Assembly (NCBI RefSeq): GCF_014649875.1
Contig: NZ_BMTW01000011.1
Coordinates: forward strand, 62,001-126,000
Length of the DNA: 64,000 bases
Direction: 5' to 3'
Source: Streptomyces rubiginosohelvolus
GTDB lineage: Bacteria > Actinomycetota > Actinomycetes > Streptomycetales > Streptomycetaceae
The notes below the pieces were generated by a model. The model had not been told where the DNA came from. It searched no databases and saw only the letters and a list, made by a program, of their open reading frames with translations. Shown piece by piece: positions 24,308 through 32,505 of the stretch. The position numbers were made by a program, and so were the translations under genes. Numbering within the stretch: position 1 is the stretch's first letter; each line of letters begins with the position of its first letter.

Positions 24308-24583
24308 TTGAGCAGCACGGAGAACTGGCGCCTGCACGCCGCCTGCCGCGAGGAGGACCCGGACCTGTTCTTCCCCATCGGGAGCACCGGCCCCGCGGTC
24401 GTCCAGACCGAGGAGGCCAAGGCCGTCTGCCGGACCTGCCCCGTCCAGGCCGCCTGCCTGGAGTGGGCCCTGGAGAACGGACAGGACTCGGGTATCTGGG
24501 GCGGCCTGTCCGAGAACGAGCGACGCGCCCTGAAGCGCCGCAGCCGCAGGCGCGCGGAGGCCCGGGGACGCGGCGCGGCCTGA
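24308..24583 (+). CDS. WhiB-family iron-sulfur transcriptional regulator
   Basis: 91 residues. The four Fe-S cluster cysteines are Cys13, Cys41, Cys44 and Cys50 (AACREED, CRTCPVQAAC), followed by the GIWGG turn (62-66) and a basic C-terminal DNA-binding tail (RRALKRRSRRR). WhiB proteins bind a redox-sensitive [4Fe-4S] cluster and the housekeeping sigma factor. The start is TTG, with GGGAG upstream. The short length and composition are like WblE/WblA-group proteins, but I cannot assign which one. Confidence 0.95.
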   Translation: MSSTENWRLHAACREEDPDLFFPIGSTGPAVVQTEEAKAVCRTCPVQAACLEWALENGQDSGIWGGLSENERRALKRRSRRRAEARGRGAA

Positions 24584-24652
24584 CCCGTACGCCGCGGAGT
24601 GCCGCCCGGAGAGGTGTTCGTGATCCGGGAACGAGTGGGTACACGATGAGCC

Positions 24653-24994
24653 ATGGACACCACCGCTTGGCTCGTTCTCGGCGCCGTGGCCGCGCTGATC
24701 ATGCTGGCCCTGGCCGTCGTGCTGCTGGTCCGCGTCTTCAGGGCCAGGAAGCTGCTGGTCGACGCCGGCATCCCGCTGCGCAGCAAGGCGCTCGTCTGGG
24801 CCGCCGTCATCTACACCGTGTCGCCCGTCGACCTGCTGCCCGACCCCGTCTACCTCGACGACATCGGCTTCCTGCTGGTCGCCCTGCGTTCCCTGCACTC
24901 GGCGGCAGCCGCGGCCGGAGTGCGTACGGGAACGGGCACGCGGGCCAAGACCCCGGCGGCCCCGGTGGAGCGCCGCCCCGACGCCGTGGGCTGA
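24653..24994 (+). CDS. DUF1232 (YkvA-like) membrane protein
   Basis: 113 residues. One strong N-terminal membrane span (LGAVAALIMLALAVVLLVRVF) is followed by the DUF1232 core (SKALVWAAVIYTVSPVDLLPD), whose YxxSPxDLLPD motif is diagnostic, and a second hydrophobic part (IGFLLVALRSLHSA). Function unknown; such proteins are thought to be membrane-associated. It lies 69 bases after the WhiB gene and is convergent with the DUF6777 gene. Confidence 0.88.
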   Translation: MDTTAWLVLGAVAALIMLALAVVLLVRVFRARKLLVDAGIPLRSKALVWAAVIYTVSPVDLLPDPVYLDDIGFLLVALRSLHSAAAAAGVRTGTGTRAKTPAAPVERRPDAVG

Positions 24995-25025
24995 GGGGCG
25001 GGCGGCCACCGTCTTCCTAACCGGC

Positions 25026-26393
25026 TCAGCCGAAGGCGGGCGCGCCCGGCGGGGGCGTCCCCGCGCCGGGCTCCTGCGGGGCCCCGGTGTCCGGGGCGGG
25101 CGGCTGCGGGGCGGACTGCGAGTCGGGCGAACCCGGCGGGTCCTCCGGCGCGGGCTCCGTCCCCGGGTCGTCGGGCGGCGGCTCCGAGGTCGCCGGGTCG
25201 TCCGGCGGGGGCTCGGACGTCGCCGGGTCCTCACCGGGCTGCGACGTCCGGTCGTCCGGCGCCGGCTCCGACGGGGTGGTGGCCCCGGACGAGGTGGGGC
25301 AGGGGTCCGACCCGGGCGGGCAGGGGGACTCGGAGGCGTTCTTCGGAGGATCCGTCTTCTCGTCGCCGTCGCCCGTGTCACCGGCCGGCCGCTTGAACCA
25401 GTCGCCGTTCTCCGGATCGACCATCACGAACTCTTTCACCGGCTTCTCCGACGGCTCCACCACGACCACGTCGGAGGCCCGGTAGCCCGGCCACGCCTTG
25501 CCCGTCTGCCGCGGGTCGTCCTGGGCTACGGGCGGCAGCAGCGGATTCCCGCACGCGCACCGCACCCTGGGGACGCCCCGGTCGTCGACGAGGACGGCCG
25601 TACCCGCCTGGAGCACGGCCTGATAGGCGTTGGCCTCGCCGTCCTGGTAACCGTGGTTGGTGACCCTGGTGTCCATGCGCAGCGTCACGGGGGTGAGCCC
25701 GCGCAGATAGCCGGGGACGGCGGACGGCTCGATGTCCTGGACCGAGGCGAACGCCCGGTTCTTGTCCGGCGCCGCCCGCAACACCTTGACCTGCTGCTCC
25801 ACATCGCAACTCGCGATCTTCTGCGTGCCCCCGTACAGCCCCGGGGCCGCGCCGTCCACGCCCCGCGTCACCTGCGCGCCGGTCTTCGACGGGCTCGGCG
25901 CGACGGAGGGGCTGGCGGCCCCGGGCGCGGGGGCGTCGTCGTTCGCCGTGGACTCCGTGAACGGATCCGGCCCGGACTCGCCCGCCGCCTGGAGGAAGAC
26001 CTCGCCGCCCTCCTTCGACCCGCCGCCCTCGGGCCGGGTCAGCACGACCACCAGCACCACCGCGGCGACCAGAGCCGTCGCGATCGCCGCGATCCGGGGC
26101 ACCGAACGCCACCAGGGCCGGTCGGGGCGGGGACCGGGGGCCGCACCCGAGCCGCCGCCCGGACCGCCGGGGCCACCACCGGAAGCCCCGGAGCCGCCCC
26201 CATCGCCCCCGTCACCCGAACCGCCCGAGCCACCGGGGCCGTTCGGCCCACCGTGGTCGCCGCCGCTGGGCGGGCCGGGCGGCGGGCCCGAAACGGTCGG
26301 AGGGGGCGGGGTGGGGCCGGACTCCGAGGGGCCCGAGAGCGGGCCGGACGGCGGTCCTGTGGGGCGGCCGGAAGGCGGCGGTTGGACACTCAC
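25026..26393 (-). CDS. DUF6777 membrane-anchored protein with Pro-rich tails
   Basis: 455 residues. A disordered Pro/Gly-rich N-terminus (about 1-92), one membrane span (IAAIATALVAAVVLVVVL), then an extracytoplasmic domain matching DUF6777: DGAAPGLYGGTQKIASCDVEQQ, GYLRGLTPVTLRMDTRVTNHGY, AGTAVLVDDRG, RCACGNPLLPP, then a WF-RPAG region. The tail is low complexity with PPDDPATSEP repeats. The CACGN cysteines and Cys in ASCDVEQQ may pair. DUF6777 genes usually lie near Ser/Thr kinases and streptophobe genes, as here. The start is GTG with a GGGGAGCAGAG leader. Function unknown. Confidence 0.85.
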   Translation of the reverse strand: MSVQPPPSGRPTGPPSGPLSGPSESGPTPPPPTVSGPPPGPPSGGDHGGPNGPGGSGGSGDGGDGGGSGASGGGPGGPGGGSGAAPGPRPDRPWWRSVPRIAAIATALVAAVVLVVVLTRPEGGGSKEGGEVFLQAAGESGPDPFTESTANDDAPAPGAASPSVAPSPSKTGAQVTRGVDGAAPGLYGGTQKIASCDVEQQVKVLRAAPDKNRAFASVQDIEPSAVPGYLRGLTPVTLRMDTRVTNHGYQDGEANAYQAVLQAGTAVLVDDRGVPRVRCACGNPLLPPVAQDDPRQTGKAWPGYRASDVVVVEPSEKPVKEFVMVDPENGDWFKRPAGDTGDGDEKTDPPKNASESPCPPGSDPCPTSSGATTPSEPAPDDRTSQPGEDPATSEPPPDDPATSEPPPDDPGTEPAPEDPPGSPDSQSAPQPPAPDTGAPQEPGAGTPPPGAPAFG

Positions 26394-26582
26394 GGGCTCT
26401 GCTCCCCGTTGTCGGTACCGCCCCGGAGTCCCCGCCCGACCCCGATTCCGTACCGGGGCCAGAGAGTGACGATCCAGGGCATTTCGCACCATTGTCTGCT
26501 CCGGCCCGGCGGTCCCCGCAAGCGGAGGAGACAACCGTTTCCTCGGGGAGCGAAGCGTCCGGTCCCTGCTTAGCGTGAGGGC

Positions 26583-27893
26583 GTGAACGTCCGGGCGAGC
26601 AACGACGAGAACACCGCACGCACCCCGCACGGCTGGCGCGACGCGCTCCTTGCGGTCCTCACCGGCGTGCTGGCCATGGTGGTGACCGCGGCGCTCGGCC
26701 TGTGGGCCGCCGGTGCGGCCGGGCTGCCCGGCGGCGCCTTCCCGGCAGTCGTCGCCGCGGTGGTGGTGATGGCGGCGGGCGGCTCGGTCGGGCTGTCCGG
26801 GGACGCCGGCTCCCTCGTGGGGACGCAGGCCGACCTCTCGGTCCTGCCGCTCTCGGTCACCCTCGTGGGCGCGCTCCTCGTCGCCCGGGGCTTCCTCCGC
26901 CCGCTGCACCACCGGGCCGTCGCCGGAGGCCGCGAACTGGCCGGCTGGGCGGGCCGCGTCGCCGCCCTGTGGATCGTCGCGCTGATCGTCCTCTCGCTGA
27001 TCGCCCGGCACACCTTCACCCTCTCGGCCGAGGACCTGACCGGCAGTGAAGCCGGGGACCTCCTCGGCGGGGACCCGAAGATCGGATTCCGGGCGGAGAT
27101 CCCCCTCACCCTGGTCTTCGGGCTGCTGTGGCTGGCCGGGGTCCTCGTGCTGGCCCTGATCGTCTCGCGCCGCGCCCCGCTCCCCGCCCGGCTGCTGCGC
27201 TTCCAGGAGGCGGTGCGCCCGGCGGCGTTCGCCATGGTCGTGCTGCTCCTCGCCTGCGTCGCGCTCGGTGTCCTCGCCGGAATCATCGTGATGATCACGC
27301 GCGGCCATCCGGCCGAGACCGCCGCGGTGATCCTGCTCGGACTGCCCAACCTGGTCTGGCTCGCGCTCACCCTCGGCCTCGGCGCGTCCTGGGAGGGCAA
27401 GGTCGAAGGCCCCTTCGGGCTGCCCATGCCCCAGGTCCTCGACACCGTCCTGCGCACCCCTGACCTCTCCACCCTGAACCTGAGCACCCTCGCCGAACAG
27501 GACGGGCGCGTCCGCTGGCTCGTGGTCGTCGTCGCCGTGCTGGTGCTGGCCGCCGCGTTCCTCATGGCGGCGAGGTCGCCCGCCCGGACGCGCCTGTGGC
27601 AGCACGCGGTCCACATGGCGGTGGCGCTCACCCTGACGGTGCTGTTCATCTGCCTCACCGCCCGGATCTCCGCCCACTACGGGCTCTCCCTGCTGGGCCT
27701 GGGGGACCTGGGCGGGGGACTCGGCGGGGAGGTGTCGCTGCGCGCGAAACTGTGGACGGCGCTCGGGTTCGCGGTGCTGTGGGGCCTGGTCACCGGCTTC
27801 CTCGGCGGCCTGGCGGCCACCCGGGTGCACCGGCGCGGCGAGGTCGTGGACCGGGAGCCGGGCCCCGGCCCCGGCTCCGGCTCCGACGCCTGA
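26583..27893 (+). CDS. Streptophobe-family integral membrane protein
   Basis: 436 residues with about eight to ten membrane spans (for example ALLAVLTGVLAMVVTAALGL, LWIVALIVLSLIA, AAFAMVVLLLACVALGVLAG) and short charged loops. The pattern fits the actinobacterial streptophobe family, known only by its distribution. It is convergent with the Ser/Thr kinase gene (19-base gap) and divergent from the DUF6777 gene, the usual arrangement. No enzymatic motif is seen. It may be a channel, a scaffold or a partner of the kinase; this is inference. Confidence 0.85.
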   Translation: MNVRASNDENTARTPHGWRDALLAVLTGVLAMVVTAALGLWAAGAAGLPGGAFPAVVAAVVVMAAGGSVGLSGDAGSLVGTQADLSVLPLSVTLVGALLVARGFLRPLHHRAVAGGRELAGWAGRVAALWIVALIVLSLIARHTFTLSAEDLTGSEAGDLLGGDPKIGFRAEIPLTLVFGLLWLAGVLVLALIVSRRAPLPARLLRFQEAVRPAAFAMVVLLLACVALGVLAGIIVMITRGHPAETAAVILLGLPNLVWLALTLGLGASWEGKVEGPFGLPMPQVLDTVLRTPDLSTLNLSTLAEQDGRVRWLVVVVAVLVLAAAFLMAARSPARTRLWQHAVHMAVALTLTVLFICLTARISAHYGLSLLGLGDLGGGLGGEVSLRAKLWTALGFAVLWGLVTGFLGGLAATRVHRRGEVVDREPGPGPGSGSDA

Positions 27894-27903
27894 ACGGGCG
27901 TCG
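27884..27903. terminator. Short hairpin over the streptophobe stop codon
   Basis: CGACGCC and GGCGTCG pair around a 6-base loop that begins with the stop codon. It lies between the convergent streptophobe and kinase genes. The 7-base stem is weak. Confidence 0.35.
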
Positions 27904-27912
27904 TTCCTGCGC

Positions 27913-28929
27913 TCAGCCGCTTCCCGGGAACACCGGGGCGGCCCAGCGCGGCGGGGCGGGCGGCGGTTCGGGGGTGGCCGACCAAGAGCCGGCCGGTGCG
28001 TCCACCCGGGTCGGCGAGTGCTCACCGGGCCCGATGCCCGCCGCCGCGGCCCGCAGCGCGGCGACGAACCGCAGGCAGGTCTCGTAACGGTCCTCCGGCG
28101 ACTTGGCGAGCGCCTTCGCCAGTACGCCGTCGACGGTGGCGGGCAGCCCGGGCCGCAGCCCGCTCGGCGGGGTGGGCGGGTCGTACTGGTGGGCCCACAG
28201 CAGCGCCATGTCGTCGTCCCGCTGGAAGGGCGGCGCCCCGGTCAGGGTCTCCTGGACGACGCAGGCGAGGCTGTACACATCGCACCGCCCGTCCACGGGC
28301 CGCCCGGAGATCTGTTCCGGCGCCACGTAGTCGAGGGTGCCGACGAACTGGCCGACCGTGGTGAACCCGGTCAGCGACAGCGACTTCTTCGTCAGCCCGA
28401 AGTCCGTCAGGTACACGTGCTCCGGATGGTCGCTGTCGGTGCCCGCGGCCACCAGGATGTTGCCGGGCTTCACATCCCGGTGCACCAGGTCGTGGTCATG
28501 GGCCGCGTCGAGCGCGGACGCGACCTGGGCGGCGATCCGGACGGCGGCCGTCAGGTCCAGCGGCCCGCGCCGGTCGATCAGGACGCGCAGATCCGCGCCC
28601 GCGACGAACCGCATGGCGATGTAGAGCAGCCCCTCCGTCTCGCCCGCCTCGAACACCGGCACGATGTGGGGGTGGTCGATCGCGGCCGCCACCCGCGACT
28701 CGTGTGTGAACCGCTGCCGGAAGGTGTCGTTACGGGCCAGCTCGGGGGCGAGCAGCTTCAGCGCGACGATCCGGTCGAGCCGCAGGTCCTTGGCGCGGTA
28801 GACGACCGCCATGCCGCCGCGGCCGATCTCGGCCTCCACGAGATAGCTCGCGATCCGCTTGCCGACGAGATCGTCCTCGCGCCCGGTGGGCACCCCGGCG
28901 TCGTGCGACGGGGGAGGCGGCGGCGCCAT
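27913..28929 (-). CDS. Soluble PknB-type Ser/Thr protein kinase
   Basis: 338 residues; the kinase domain spans about 26-295 and no membrane span is present, unlike most PknB relatives. Key residues: Gly-rich loop IGRGGMAVVY (35-44), Lys58 (VALK), Glu in the C-helix near 77, HRD at 150-152 in VHRDVKPGN, DFG at 176-178, and APE at 203-205. It should be an active kinase. The C-terminal tail (about 300-338) is Pro-rich and contains SPTRVDAP, with Thr307 in the same PTRV context as the repeat protein encoded 6 bases upstream. It is the last gene of the FHA-transporter/repeat-protein/kinase operon. Confidence 0.95.
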   Translation of the reverse strand: MAPPPPPSHDAGVPTGREDDLVGKRIASYLVEAEIGRGGMAVVYRAKDLRLDRIVALKLLAPELARNDTFRQRFTHESRVAAAIDHPHIVPVFEAGETEGLLYIAMRFVAGADLRVLIDRRGPLDLTAAVRIAAQVASALDAAHDHDLVHRDVKPGNILVAAGTDSDHPEHVYLTDFGLTKKSLSLTGFTTVGQFVGTLDYVAPEQISGRPVDGRCDVYSLACVVQETLTGAPPFQRDDDMALLWAHQYDPPTPPSGLRPGLPATVDGVLAKALAKSPEDRYETCLRFVAALRAAAAGIGPGEHSPTRVDAPAGSWSATPEPPPAPPRWAAPVFPGSG

Positions 28930-28935
28930 CGCCGG

Positions 28936-30120
28936 TCACCGCCCCGCATCGCCCGACGCCCCGCCGCCGGACGGTTCATCGGGCCCGGCGACGGTGATCG
29001 CGCGGGTGGGCTCGGGGGCGACGAGGCGTGTCGGCTCGGGCTCGTCGGGCGTACGGCCTTCTTCGTCCGGGGTCACCACCCGCGTCGGTTCCGGCCCTGC
29101 GGGCGGCGCGACGGGGGCGGGTCCGGCCTCTCCCGGCGTAACGAGGCGTGTCGGCTCGGGGCCTTCGGGCGGTGCGACGCGGGTGGGTTCGGGTTCATCG
29201 GGTGCGACGAGGCGTGTCGGCTCGGGTTCCTCGGGCGGGACCACTCGTGTCGGCTCGGGTCCGTCGGGCGGGACCACTCGTGTCGGCTCGGGTCCGTCGG
29301 GCGGGACCACTCGTGTCGGCTCGGGTCCGTCGGGCGGGACCACTCGTGTCGGCTCGGGTCCGTCGGGCGGGACCACTCGTGTCGGCTCGGGTCCGTCGGG
29401 CGGGACCACCCGCGTCGGCTCGGGCTCGTCGGGCGGGACCACCCGCGTCGGCTCGGGTCCGTCGGGCGGGACCACACGCGTCGGCTCGGGTCCTTCGGGC
29501 GGGACCACACGAGTGGGCTCCGGCCCGTCGGGCGGGACCACCCGCGTCGGCTCCGGCCCCTCACCGCCCGCTACGCGAAAGCGCTCCGGCGTCTCCGCCT
29601 CCCCGGACGCCGAGACCGGTGCCGCCGCTCCCGGCCCCGCCTCCGCCGCGTACGTGCTCAGCCGGGCCCCGTCGCAGAACACCCACCGCTCGTGCTCGGC
29701 GTCGTACAGCCACACCGACTCCCCGTCCACCACCATCCCGACCCGCAGCCCTCGCGTCCGCTGGCGGAAGCCCTCCCCGTCGCTGCGGCCCTCGGCGAGG
29801 TCCTGGGCCGCGCGGCGGTACCGGCTCAACGACTCCTCCGCCCGGGCCAGTAGCGGTCGCGGGTCCGCGGTGCGTGCCATCGGCGCCCCGGGGGCCGGGG
29901 GCGTCTGCGGTACGGAGACGAGGAGGCGGCCGTCGACCCAGGCCGACCAGCCGTTGGAGCAGGCGACGTACGCCCAGTCCCCGCGCCGGTCCCGCAGCTC
30001 CACCGGCAGCAGCGCGTCCAGTGGATCGGTCGGGCGGGCGACGTCGGGGGACTCCCACGCGGGCAGCCCGTCCGGCGGGACGACGTGCGTGGGGCGGAAT
30101 TCCGGGGTCGGGGTCGCCAT
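28936..30120 (-). CDS. PTRVV-repeat protein between kinase and FHA transporter, unknown function
   Basis: 394 residues, no signal peptide and no membrane span. Residues 1-20 carry one isolated copy of the motif (RPTHVVPPDG). Residues 30-160 look like a folded SH3/beta-rich domain (GDWAYVACSNGWSAWVDGR, GMVVDGESVWLYDAEHERWVFCD). Residues 189-331 are thirteen consecutive 11-residue repeats of PEPTRVVPPDG type with threonine at 192, 203, 214 and so on to 324; three more PTR motifs (Thr346, 364, 372) follow in a decaying tail. It is co-transcribed with a kinase (6-base gap) and a two-FHA transporter (9-base gap). I infer a multi-phosphorylated scaffold; no homologue recognised. Confidence 0.85.
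   Translation of the reverse strand: MATPTPEFRPTHVVPPDGLPAWESPDVARPTDPLDALLPVELRDRRGDWAYVACSNGWSAWVDGRLLVSVPQTPPAPGAPMARTADPRPLLARAEESLSRYRRAAQDLAEGRSDGEGFRQRTRGLRVGMVVDGESVWLYDAEHERWVFCDGARLSTYAAEAGPGAAAPVSASGEAETPERFRVAGGEGPEPTRVVPPDGPEPTRVVPPEGPEPTRVVPPDGPEPTRVVPPDEPEPTRVVPPDGPEPTRVVPPDGPEPTRVVPPDGPEPTRVVPPDGPEPTRVVPPDGPEPTRVVPPEEPEPTRLVAPDEPEPTRVAPPEGPEPTRLVTPGEAGPAPVAPPAGPEPTRVVTPDEEGRTPDEPEPTRLVAPEPTRAITVAGPDEPSGGGASGDAGR
29128..29556 (-). repeat. Thirteen tandem 33-bp coding repeats
   Basis: Each 33-base unit encodes one PEPTRVVPPDG-type peptide. Central units between 29229 and 29420 are almost identical at base level (consensus includes TCCGTCGGGCGGGACCAC on the plus strand), while units at both ends differ more, notably toward the C-terminal end. 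This gradient is what recent unequal exchange or replication slippage in the centre would give. Copy number may vary between strains. Confidence 0.9.
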
Positions 30121-30129
30121 GGAACCAGC

Positions 30130-32499
30130 TCACTTCCGCATGACCGCGGGCTCGTGCCGCCTCAGCAGTTTCGCGACCACGTATCCGAAGAGGAGCGAGA
30201 GGACGACCATCATGCCCATGTTGAGCAGCCAGATCCCCGCCGCGTGCTCGAAGAGCGGATCGGAGGTCAGCTCGCCCGGCACGATCCGCGCCAGATCGAT
30301 CGTCCCGGCCATCGCGCCGAGCGCCCACCGCGACGGCACCAGCCAGGACAGCTGCTCCACGCCCGGGACACCGTGCAGCTTGAGCAACGCGCCGCAGAAG
30401 ACGACCTGGACGATCGCGAGGAGGACGAGCAACGGCATCGTCACCTCCTCCTTGCGCACCAGCGCGGAGACCAGCAGACCGAGCATCATCGCGGTGAAGG
30501 ACAGCAGGGCCACGGCCAGCGTGATCTCGACGAGTGGCGGCAGGAACACCCCTTCGCCGCCCGGTGCGCCGAGATCGACACCCACCAGACCCACGAGGGT
30601 CAGCACCACGGCCTGGAGCACGGTGATGGTTCCGAGCACCACGATCTTCGACATCAGATACGCGGATCTGGACAGGCCGACGGCTCTCTCGCGCTGGTAG
30701 ATCACCCGTTCCTTGACCAACTCCCGTACCGCGTTGGCCGCTCCGGTCAGCACTCCGCCCACGCACAGGATCAGCAGCGCGTTCATCGCCGTCTCCTGGG
30801 TGAGCCGGCTGCCCGCCAGTGCGCGGGCCATGGCGCCCATGACGAAGGGCAGCGCGATCATGATGATCAGGAACGTCCGGTCCGCGCTCAGCGCGGAGGC
30901 GTACCGGCGCACCAGAGTGTTCAGCTGCGCACCCCAGTTACGGGTCTTGGGCGGAGGCGCGACCATCGCTCCGGGCGCGGCGGGCGGCAGATGCGGCTGG
31001 GCCGTGGCGTTGTCGATGTACTGCCGGCGGAAGGGCGAGCCGGCATAGGTCGCCGCCCAGTCGCGGTCGCGGTCGTTCTCGAACGCCTCGAACGCCTCCG
31101 GCCACTCCTCGAAACCGAAGAAGGCTAGGGCGTCCTCGGGCGGGCCGTAGTAGGCGATGCGTCCGCCGGGCGCGAGGACGAGCAACCGGTCGCAGACCTC
31201 CAGGCTCAACACGCTGTGCGTCACCACGATGACGGTGCGGCCGTCGTCGGCCAGTCCGCGCAGCATGTGCATGACCGACCGGTCCATGCCGGGGTCGAGC
31301 CCCGAGGTCGGCTCGTCCAGGAAGAGCAGCGAAGGCTTCGTCAGCAGCTCCAGGGCCACGCTCACCCGCTTGCGCTGGCCGCCCGAGAGCGAGTGGATCG
31401 GCTGGTCGGCGCGCTGTTCGAGGCCGAGTTCCTGGATCACCTCGGTGACCCGTGCCTGCCGCTCCGCCTTTGCGGTGTCCTGAGGGAAGCGGAGCTCGGC
31501 GGCGTAACCGAGGGCTTTGCGCACGGTCAGCTGCGCATGCAGGATGTCGTCCTGCGGTACGAGGCCGATGCGCTGGCGCAGCTCGGCGAAGTCACGGTAG
31601 AGGTCACGGCCGTCGTAGAGCACCGTGCCCCGGTCGGCCGGGCGCTGGCCGGTGAGCGCGTTGAGCAGCGTGGACTTGCCCGCACCGCTGGGCCCCACCA
31701 CACCGAGCAGGCACTTCTCGCCGACGGGGAAGGAGACCTTGTCCAGCAGGGTCTTGCCGCCCTTGCCCGCGCGGCCGACCGTCACCTCCAGGTCCTGGAC
31801 GTCCAGCGACACCTCGCCGGTGTCCACGAACTCCTGGAGGGAGTCGCCGACCAGGCAGAACGCCGAGTGCCCGATACCGACGATGTCACCGGGACCGACG
31901 GGGCCGCGGGCGACCGGCTGGCCGTTGAGGAAGGTTCCGTTGTGGCTGCCGAGGTCGACGATCTCGTACGTGCCGTCGGCCAGGGCCCGCAGTTCGGCGT
32001 GGTGGCGCGAGACGACCAGATCGTCGATGACGAGGTCGTTCCCGGCGTCGCGGCCGATCCGTACGGTCCTGGCGGGCAGCGGCCGTACCGTCGTCGGCCG
32101 GCGGAAGGTGCCGGTCGCCGCGGGCATCGAGACGGCCGAGGGGCGGTCGGCGGAGGGCGTCGCGGCGGGCGCGGGAGGCTCCCGGCCCAGCAGGACGGCG
32201 CGTGGTCCGTCGCTCGGATTGCCGAAGCGGATCTCGCTGCCCGCGCCGACGTCCGAGGCGTGGACGCGCCGGCCGGCGGTGTAGGTGCCGTTGGTGCTGT
32301 CCTCGTCCTCGAGCGTCCAGTGGCCGTCCTCGGGATGCAGGATCGCGTGGTGCCAGGAGACCCGGTCGTCGTCGATGACGATGTCGCTCTCGGGATCGCG
32401 CCCGACATGGTAGTCCCGGCTCGGACTCATCACCGTGGAGCCCAGATCGGTCTCCAGAACGAGTTCGGGCGCAGTCGGCGTCGCAGGCCGCTCTCCCAT
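30130..32499 (-). CDS. ABC transporter with two N-terminal FHA domains (Rv1747-like)
   Basis: 789 residues. FHA1 (about 13-105; HVGRDPESDIVIDDDRVSWHHA, STNGTY) and FHA2 (about 142-222; IGRDAGNDLVIDDLVVSRHHAEL, GSHNGTF) both keep the Arg, Ser, His and Asn that bind phosphothreonine. Between them is a linker with RRPTTVRPLP (133-140). An ABCG-type ATPase follows (Walker A GPSGAGKST at 269-277, LSGGQRKR, LLFLDEPTSGLD), then six membrane spans. In Mycobacterium tuberculosis, the relative Rv1747 is controlled by kinase PknF through its FHA domains. Here a kinase and a threonine-repeat protein are in the same operon. A TAGAAT -10-like box lies 6 bases before the ATG, so the mRNA may be leaderless. 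Substrate unknown, possibly lipid or glycolipid. Confidence 0.94.
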   Translation of the reverse strand: MGERPATPTAPELVLETDLGSTVMSPSRDYHVGRDPESDIVIDDDRVSWHHAILHPEDGHWTLEDEDSTNGTYTAGRRVHASDVGAGSEIRFGNPSDGPRAVLLGREPPAPAATPSADRPSAVSMPAATGTFRRPTTVRPLPARTVRIGRDAGNDLVIDDLVVSRHHAELRALADGTYEIVDLGSHNGTFLNGQPVARGPVGPGDIVGIGHSAFCLVGDSLQEFVDTGEVSLDVQDLEVTVGRAGKGGKTLLDKVSFPVGEKCLLGVVGPSGAGKSTLLNALTGQRPADRGTVLYDGRDLYRDFAELRQRIGLVPQDDILHAQLTVRKALGYAAELRFPQDTAKAERQARVTEVIQELGLEQRADQPIHSLSGGQRKRVSVALELLTKPSLLFLDEPTSGLDPGMDRSVMHMLRGLADDGRTVIVVTHSVLSLEVCDRLLVLAPGGRIAYYGPPEDALAFFGFEEWPEAFEAFENDRDRDWAATYAGSPFRRQYIDNATAQPHLPPAAPGAMVAPPPKTRNWGAQLNTLVRRYASALSADRTFLIIMIALPFVMGAMARALAGSRLTQETAMNALLILCVGGVLTGAANAVRELVKERVIYQRERAVGLSRSAYLMSKIVVLGTITVLQAVVLTLVGLVGVDLGAPGGEGVFLPPLVEITLAVALLSFTAMMLGLLVSALVRKEEVTMPLLVLLAIVQVVFCGALLKLHGVPGVEQLSWLVPSRWALGAMAGTIDLARIVPGELTSDPLFEHAAGIWLLNMGMMVVLSLLFGYVVAKLLRRHEPAVMRK

Positions 32500-32505
32500 G
32501 TCTGA

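Noticed and set aside
26394..28025. Upstream extension of the DUF6777 frame to 999 codons
   Set aside because: Antisense to the streptophobe gene and made of charged low-complexity sequence; the GTG at 26393 has a ribosome-binding site and starts the real protein.
29128..29556. CRISPR-like array of 33-bp repeats
   Set aside because: The units are contiguous with no unique spacers and are in frame within a protein gene, so this is a coding tandem repeat.
31216..32505. A 429-codon plus-strand frame opposite the FHA exporter
   Set aside because: Antisense shadow of a well-supported gene; no recognisable domain.
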